Of a stretch of DNA of 64,000 bases, positions 61,528 through 64,000 are shown piece after piece. Where the stretch lies: positions 124,001 through 188,000 of the forward strand of contig JAGQVE010000002.1 of NCBI GenBank assembly GCA_020438105.1, in the 5' to 3' direction. The number at the start of each line of letters is the position of its first letter. Positions within the stretch are counted from its first letter, which is position 1. The notes beneath the pieces were generated by a model that saw only the letters and a program-made list of their open reading frames with translations, was not told the origin of the DNA and made no database searches. This DNA comes from Bacteroidales bacterium (GTDB lineage: Bacteria > Bacteroidota > Bacteroidia > Bacteroidales > JAADJA01). Both the position numbers and the translations under genes were made by a program.

Positions 61528-63473
61528 GAAATCGAGATTGCATCAAACTTACATGCGTCCACACAACTCCCGCAACCGATACACAGATCTTCCACGATGA
61601 AGTGGTGTGTTTTGCGGGCGCCTACGATGGCATTCACCGGGCACTTCCGAACGCAGGCCATACAGCCGGTACACAGGTCGATGTCGATTTTGTAGGTTCG
61701 CAATTCAGTGCACACTTTGGGATCGCATTTTCTTTCGTAGATGTGCGATTCATATTCGTCGCGGAACCATTTGAGGGTACTGAGCACCGGGTTGGGCGCC
61801 GTTTGTCCGAGTCCGCACAACGAAGTTTCTTTGATCACCTTGCCGAGTTTTTCCAACTGGACGATTCCCTTGAATCGCTGCAAAGCCTCTTTTTCATTGT
61901 TTTTGTTGGGCTTGCTGGTGATACTTTCCAGAATTTCCAGCATCCTCCGGGTTCCTTCGCGGCAGGGAATACATTTGCCACAGCTTTCACGCTGGATAAA
62001 ATCCATAAAAAACTTGGCTACATCCACCATGCAGGTATTTTCGTCCATCACGACCAGTCCGCCTGATCCCATCATGGCCCCCACGCTGATCAGCGATTCA
62101 TAATCAACCTGGATGTCGAGGTTTTCTTCGGTGATACAGCCGCCTGACGGGCCGCCGATCTGTACCGATTTAAATTTTTTGTTGTTGGGAATCCCTCCTG
62201 CGATGTCGAAGATTATCTCGCGAACGGTCGTTCCCATGGGGATTTCCACGAGGCCGGTCAGGCTGATGTTTCCCGAAAGGGCAAACACCTTGGTTCCTTT
62301 GCTCTTTTCAGTCCCGATGGAAGCAAACCACGCCTCGCCCCTGGCCATGATCTCCGGCAGGTTGGAGAGGGTTTCCACATTGTTGATGATGGTCGGTTTA
62401 CCAAACAGTCCGTTAACTGCCGGAAACGGCGGCCTGGGTCGCGGCATTCCGCGTTTGCCTTCGATGCTGTGGATCAGCGCGGTTTCTTCACCGCAAACAA
62501 ATGCACCGGCACCCATCTTGATGATGATGTCGAAGTCGAATCCACTGTCGAAAATATTTTTTCCGAGCAAACCATATTCACGGGCCTGGGTCAAAGCAAT
62601 TTTCAACCGTTCGATGGCAAGTGGGTATTCAGCCCGGATGTACACATAACCTTTCGTTGCACCGATCCCAAAAGCTGCAATGGCCATCCCTTCGATCAGG
62701 CGGTGCGGATCACCTTCGATCACGGCACGATCCATAAAAGCACCGGGGTCACCTTCGTCGGCGTTGCAAATCAGGTATTTCTGATCGGCTTCGGTGCCAT
62801 TGGCGAATTTCCATTTTTTACCGGTCGGGAAACCGCCACCACCGCGACCGCGTAGCCCGCTTTTTTCGATCTTATCGCAAACCTCAAAAGAGGAATATTT
62901 TTTAATGGTTTCCAGGAAACTGTTATATCCGCCCCTGGCAACATATTCTTCGATGTCGATGGGATTGACGAGGCCACAGTTTTTCAGGACGATCCTTTTC
63001 TGGGGTGCAAAAAACGGGTGTTCATCGATGAAAGGAACATTTTCCCAAACATCCAGTTTTTCCGACCTGAATTGCCCCAAAATGTGTTCATTGTTCGAAT
63101 CGAGCGTGAACGCGCTTTCAAGCACATCGTTCACCTTGTCACCGGTTACATTTTTAAAAGAAATCCGGTTTTTACCCGGAAGCTGCACATCCACCAGGGG
63201 TTCGGCAGCACAAAAACCGATGCAACCCACTTTGATCACCTCCACATCGAGTTGATGATCTTCGATGTAACGTTGCGTTTCAAACCAGGTTTTTTCAGCG
63301 CCGGCGCCCAGTCCACAGGTTCCGGTTCCGATGAAGATCACAGGTTTAGTCACGTCTTCACGCCTGAGTTCTGCGAGTTTGCTGCTGACAAACGGATCGG
63401 TCCTGTCCGGTGAACCGGTTCGCAACTGTTCGATCAGGAATTCCTTCATTCCTGTTTTGTTTGCCGTTTCCAT
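61524..63473 (-). CDS. hydB: HydB, NuoF-like NADH/FMN subunit of the hydrogenase
   Basis: 649 residues. An N-terminal thioredoxin-like [2Fe-2S] domain (GTGTCGLGAGAEKTW, then KVGCIGFCAAEP) is followed by the NuoF core: GLRGRGGGGFPTGKKWKFA for NADH/FMN, CNADEGDPGAFMDR, and SCGKCIPCREGTRRM for a [4Fe-4S] cluster. A C-terminal two-cluster ferredoxin (CTGCMACVRKCP, CIGCGSCVDACK) completes it. In studied trimeric enzymes this subunit is the site of electron bifurcation between NAD and ferredoxin. It overlaps hydC by one base (TAATG). Confidence 0.95.
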   Translation of the reverse strand: METANKTGMKEFLIEQLRTGSPDRTDPFVSSKLAELRREDVTKPVIFIGTGTCGLGAGAEKTWFETQRYIEDHQLDVEVIKVGCIGFCAAEPLVDVQLPGKNRISFKNVTGDKVNDVLESAFTLDSNNEHILGQFRSEKLDVWENVPFIDEHPFFAPQKRIVLKNCGLVNPIDIEEYVARGGYNSFLETIKKYSSFEVCDKIEKSGLRGRGGGGFPTGKKWKFANGTEADQKYLICNADEGDPGAFMDRAVIEGDPHRLIEGMAIAAFGIGATKGYVYIRAEYPLAIERLKIALTQAREYGLLGKNIFDSGFDFDIIIKMGAGAFVCGEETALIHSIEGKRGMPRPRPPFPAVNGLFGKPTIINNVETLSNLPEIMARGEAWFASIGTEKSKGTKVFALSGNISLTGLVEIPMGTTVREIIFDIAGGIPNNKKFKSVQIGGPSGGCITEENLDIQVDYESLISVGAMMGSGGLVVMDENTCMVDVAKFFMDFIQRESCGKCIPCREGTRRMLEILESITSKPNKNNEKEALQRFKGIVQLEKLGKVIKETSLCGLGQTAPNPVLSTLKWFRDEYESHIYERKCDPKVCTELRTYKIDIDLCTGCMACVRKCPVNAIVGARKTHHFIVEDLCIGCGSCVDACKFDAISIS

Positions 63474-63937
63474 TATGCTTCCTTATTTTTCAGGTTTTCG
63501 ATGATCTCCGTGAGCGATTGCTCGGTGACTTTAGCATAAAAATTACCATTGATATTCACCACAGGTGCCAATCCGCAAGCGCCGATGCAGGCCACCACTT
63601 CGATGCTGAAAAGCCCGTCGCGGGTGGTTTGCCCGGCTTTCGCCCTGAGTATTTTTTCGAGTTTGTCGAGTACGGTTGCCGAACCGAGTACGTGGCAGGC
63701 CGTTCCGCGGCATACCTGGATGTGGTATTTGCCTTTGGGCTCAAACCTAAACTGGTTGTAAAAGGTGGCAACGCCGTAAATCTTACTGGTAGGGATACCC
63801 AGCCTGCTACCCACTTCAGAAACCGCTTCCTGAGAGAGAAACCCTTCACTTTCCTGTATCTCCTGAAGAATGGGTATCAGGCTGTCGCGTTTCGCGCCTC
63901 CCCGTGCTTCCAGTATTTCCGCTATCCCGTATTTCAT
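63473..63937 (-). CDS. hydC: HydC, NuoE-like [2Fe-2S] subunit of the hydrogenase
   Basis: 154 residues of the NuoE family. LIPILQEIQESEGFLSQEAV opens the helical part. The [2Fe-2S] ligands are in CRGTACHVLGS (CX4C) and EVVACIGACGLAPVVNING (CX3C). It hands electrons to HydB. First gene of hydC-hydB-hydA, all joined by overlaps. The 63 nt upstream to the window edge contain no clear promoter box. Confidence 0.95.
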   Translation of the reverse strand: MKYGIAEILEARGGAKRDSLIPILQEIQESEGFLSQEAVSEVGSRLGIPTSKIYGVATFYNQFRFEPKGKYHIQVCRGTACHVLGSATVLDKLEKILRAKAGQTTRDGLFSIEVVACIGACGLAPVVNINGNFYAKVTEQSLTEIIENLKNKEA

Positions 63938-64000
63938 AATAAATATTTTTTGATAATTCCTCTGTAATCAGTCCCTTTTAGTTGGCGTGAAAACTCACCT

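Overview
The window is a piece of a Bacteroidota chromosome, most likely an anaerobic Bacteroidales or Marinilabiliales-type bacterium. The reasons are type IX secretion parts (two PorU sortases, PorP/SprF, GldJ, and a secreted protein with a gliding-type C-terminal sorting domain), Bacteroidota promoters (TTG, about 19 nt, TAnnTTTG), a tungsten-type aldehyde:ferredoxin oxidoreductase, and a complete trimeric [FeFe]-hydrogenase with its maturases. This lineage is an inference; no rRNA gene is present. No tRNA, rRNA or CRISPR was seen.

Layout. 1-3362: the edge of an unknown gene, then a tight plus-strand operon (inositol monophosphatase family, DUF2061, NfeD protease, macrodomain). 3587-6570: an AT-rich array of four single-gene cassettes separated by large imperfect palindromes that behave like integron attC sites; no integrase is in the window. 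The last cassette is cut by the 3' end of a minus-strand group II intron, followed by the tail of a fic gene and trmO. 7842-16666: PfkB kinase, recR, small conserved genes, a large repeat-rich secreted protein, a CoA-transferase, a HAD phosphatase and a BadF/NagK-type kinase. 16777-20012: aldehyde:ferredoxin oxidoreductase, divergent from a thiF/thiS-like pair that may serve its cofactor. 20592-27959: folC-tonB-exbD-exbB, nhaD, anmK and murF. 28063-39834: a type IX secretion locus, gldJ-porP/sprF divergent from two tandem porU paralogues of equal length. 39848-51511: a C-terminal processing protease, a PHP-like membrane protein with altered metal motifs, and pdxB-tkt-rimP-nusA-infB.

51892-63937: a roughly 12 kb minus-strand hydrogen gene cluster. 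hydC-hydB-hydA encode the NAD- and ferredoxin-linked [FeFe]-hydrogenase. Between it and the H-cluster maturases hydG, hydF and hydE lie three signalling genes: a protein that joins ferredoxin, an [FeFe]-hydrogenase-like H-domain and a histidine kinase; a stand-alone receiver; and a receiver-histidine kinase hybrid. All four H-cluster cysteine ligands are kept in the sensor, but the proton-transfer cysteine is aspartate. This looks like a hydrogen- or redox-sensing phosphorelay embedded in a hydrogenase operon, with no DNA-binding output in sight. This locus and the cassette array are the two most interesting systems in the window.
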